Source: Caldicellulosiruptor naganoensis
GTDB taxonomy: Bacteria > Bacillota > Thermoanaerobacteria > Caldicellulosiruptorales > Caldicellulosiruptoraceae
Assembly: GCF_026914285.1 (NCBI RefSeq)
Contig: NZ_CP113864.1
Location: 781,501-845,500, forward strand
Length of the DNA: 64,000 nucleotides
Direction of reading: 5' to 3'
Shown: positions 63,029-64,000 of the stretch, piece after piece
Position numbering within the stretch: the first letter of the stretch is position 1
Layout: every line of letters begins with the position of its first letter
Notes under the pieces: generated by a model
The model's input: only the letters and a program-made list of their open reading frames with translations
Databases searched by the model: none
Told to the model about the DNA's origin: nothing
Program-made: the position numbers and the translations under genes

Positions 63029-64000
63029 ATGAGAAAGCGTCTTATTGCTGCGTTTATTTTGGTGATGTTTTTGGTAACAGGTCTGTTTATTAACTCTAAT
63101 TACAAGTCAACAGAGGCAGCTTCAAAACAGGTTTTTACCTACATCAACGGTGCTGAGCCAAAAACTATTGACCCTGCTTTAAATACTGCTGCTGATGCTG
63201 CAAACATTATCATTAATGTATTCGAAGGTTTGACAAGGGTTAATGCGAAAGGTGAAACTGTACCTGGTATGGCTGAGAAATGGACGGTTTCAAAAGATGG
63301 TCTTACTTACACTTTCTATATAAGAAAAAATGCAAAGTGGTCAGATGGCAAACCTGTTACAGCATATGATTTTGAGTATGCATGGAAAAGAGCTTTAGAT
63401 CCAAAAACAGCTTCAGAGTATGCTTATCAGCTTTACTACATCAAAAACGGTCGTAAATTTAATGAAGGAAAGGCAAAAGCATCTGATGTTGGTGTAAAAG
63501 CTCTAAATGCAAGAACATTGCAAGTAAGATTAGAAGCACCAACACCATATTTCTTAGACCTGACAAACTTCCCAACATACTTCCCTGTAAGAAAAGATAT
63601 AGTTGAAAAGTATGGTGACAAATGAGCAACTGACCCAAAAACGTATATAGGCAATGGTCCATTTATAATGACAAGGTGGGTTCACAACTCATATATTGAA
63701 TTTAAGAAGAATCCTAACTATTGGGATGCAAAATCAATCACACTTGAAAAAATAGTATACAAGCTTTCAGAAGACGATAAAGCAAACCTCTTAGCATACG
63801 AAGCAGGACAGGTTGACGGAGCAGAGTCTGTTCCAACAGAAGAGATTCCAAGATTAATTAAACAGAAAAAGCTAAAGATTTGGCCACTTCTTGGCACATA
63901 TTACTATGATGTCAACTGCAAACTAAAACCGTTTAATGACTGGAGAGTAAGAGCTGCACTTTCACTTGCAATTGATAGAACATATATCGTAGAAAATATA
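63029..64000 (+). pseudogene. oppA: oppA oligopeptide-binding protein with an in-frame TGA, cut by the window
   Basis: Family 5 extracellular binding protein. Signal peptide (about 1-30), then EPKTIDPALNTAADAANII and AEKWTVSKDGLTYTFYIRK, all typical. TGA at 63623-63625 interrupts EKYGDK and ATDPKTYIGNGPF, where the family has tryptophan (TGG). The frame resumes without a shift to the end of the window. A signal for selenocysteine is not expected and none is evident. ATG 63029 has AAGGAGG about nine bases upstream. Confidence 0.85.

Noticed and set aside
21106-63625. TAG/TGA recoding (pyrrolysine, selenocysteine or a changed code)
   Set aside because: TAG is used as an ordinary stop in this window (second moeA, oppD, oppF end). 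The interrupted genes also include frameshifts, and the expected residues are ordinary (Gln, Trp).

Overview
The window reads as chromosomal DNA of a low-GC, thermophilic, anaerobic, Gram-positive bacterium of the Caldicellulosiruptor type (inference). Supporting signs are AT-rich purine-loaded genes, strong AGGAGG-type ribosome binding sites, many TTG/GTG starts, tungstate uptake with pterin-cofactor genes, S-layer (SLH) proteins, a GH42 beta-galactosidase, and remains of sporulation genes. Nearly all of it is ordinary chromosomal coding sequence; the only mobile-element trace is a small relic beside a tRNA.

Layout. 1-6910: a riboswitch-like leader, a tungstate ABC transporter (tupABC) and tungsto/molybdopterin genes (two moeA, moaA, a moaC-MOSC fusion, convergent mogA). 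7026-9700: a GNAT protein, an orphan cheR, a membrane protein and tagO/wecA. 9772-13975: a broken gerM followed by rph, rdgB and yfcE (the Bacillus gerM-rph-ysnA-ysnB order), then an acetyltransferase and a DeoR regulator. 14040-18080 (minus): the ACT-hom-thrB-lysC cluster of the aspartate pathway. 18208-23166: a gerA-type germination operon with a broken gerAC, then a broken spoIIR. 23316-29559: apt, relA, dtd, an MBL hydrolase, hemZ and a radical SAM protein. 29630-39179: wecB and three secreted proteins, two of them giant FnIII proteins with SLH-like ends. 39278-41529: a polar amino-acid ABC transporter. 41645-45027: a frameshifted DMT transporter and a beta-CASP nuclease with an unusual duplicated C-terminus. 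45097-45706: Uma2 and integrase relics beside tRNA-Arg. 45961-50143: GH42 beta-galactosidase and a radical SAM/DUF4130 DNA-metabolism pair. 50349-57498: a secreted coiled-coil protein, an FAD oxidoreductase, a PHP phosphoesterase, comEC, holA and rpsT. 57648-64000: ldh and an oligopeptide ABC operon.

How the genes connect. The tup/moa/moe genes form one metal-to-cofactor route: tungstate import, GTP to cPMP, then metal insertion. TagO and WecB would supply lipid-linked GlcNAc and ManNAc, the sugars of the secondary wall polymer that SLH domains bind, and wecB sits directly before the surface-protein genes.

A striking property is the number of damaged reading frames: gerM, gerAC, spoIIR, the DMT transporter, oppB, oppF, oppA, and the Uma2 and integrase relics. 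The germination and sporulation losses fit a lineage that no longer sporulates. The opp damage suggests a decaying transporter or sequence errors. Most frameshifts lie in or near short homopolymers, so raw-read confirmation matters, but four in-frame nonsense codons (three TAG, one TGA) are not homopolymer artefacts. No CRISPR array, intact insertion sequence, prophage or defence island was seen.
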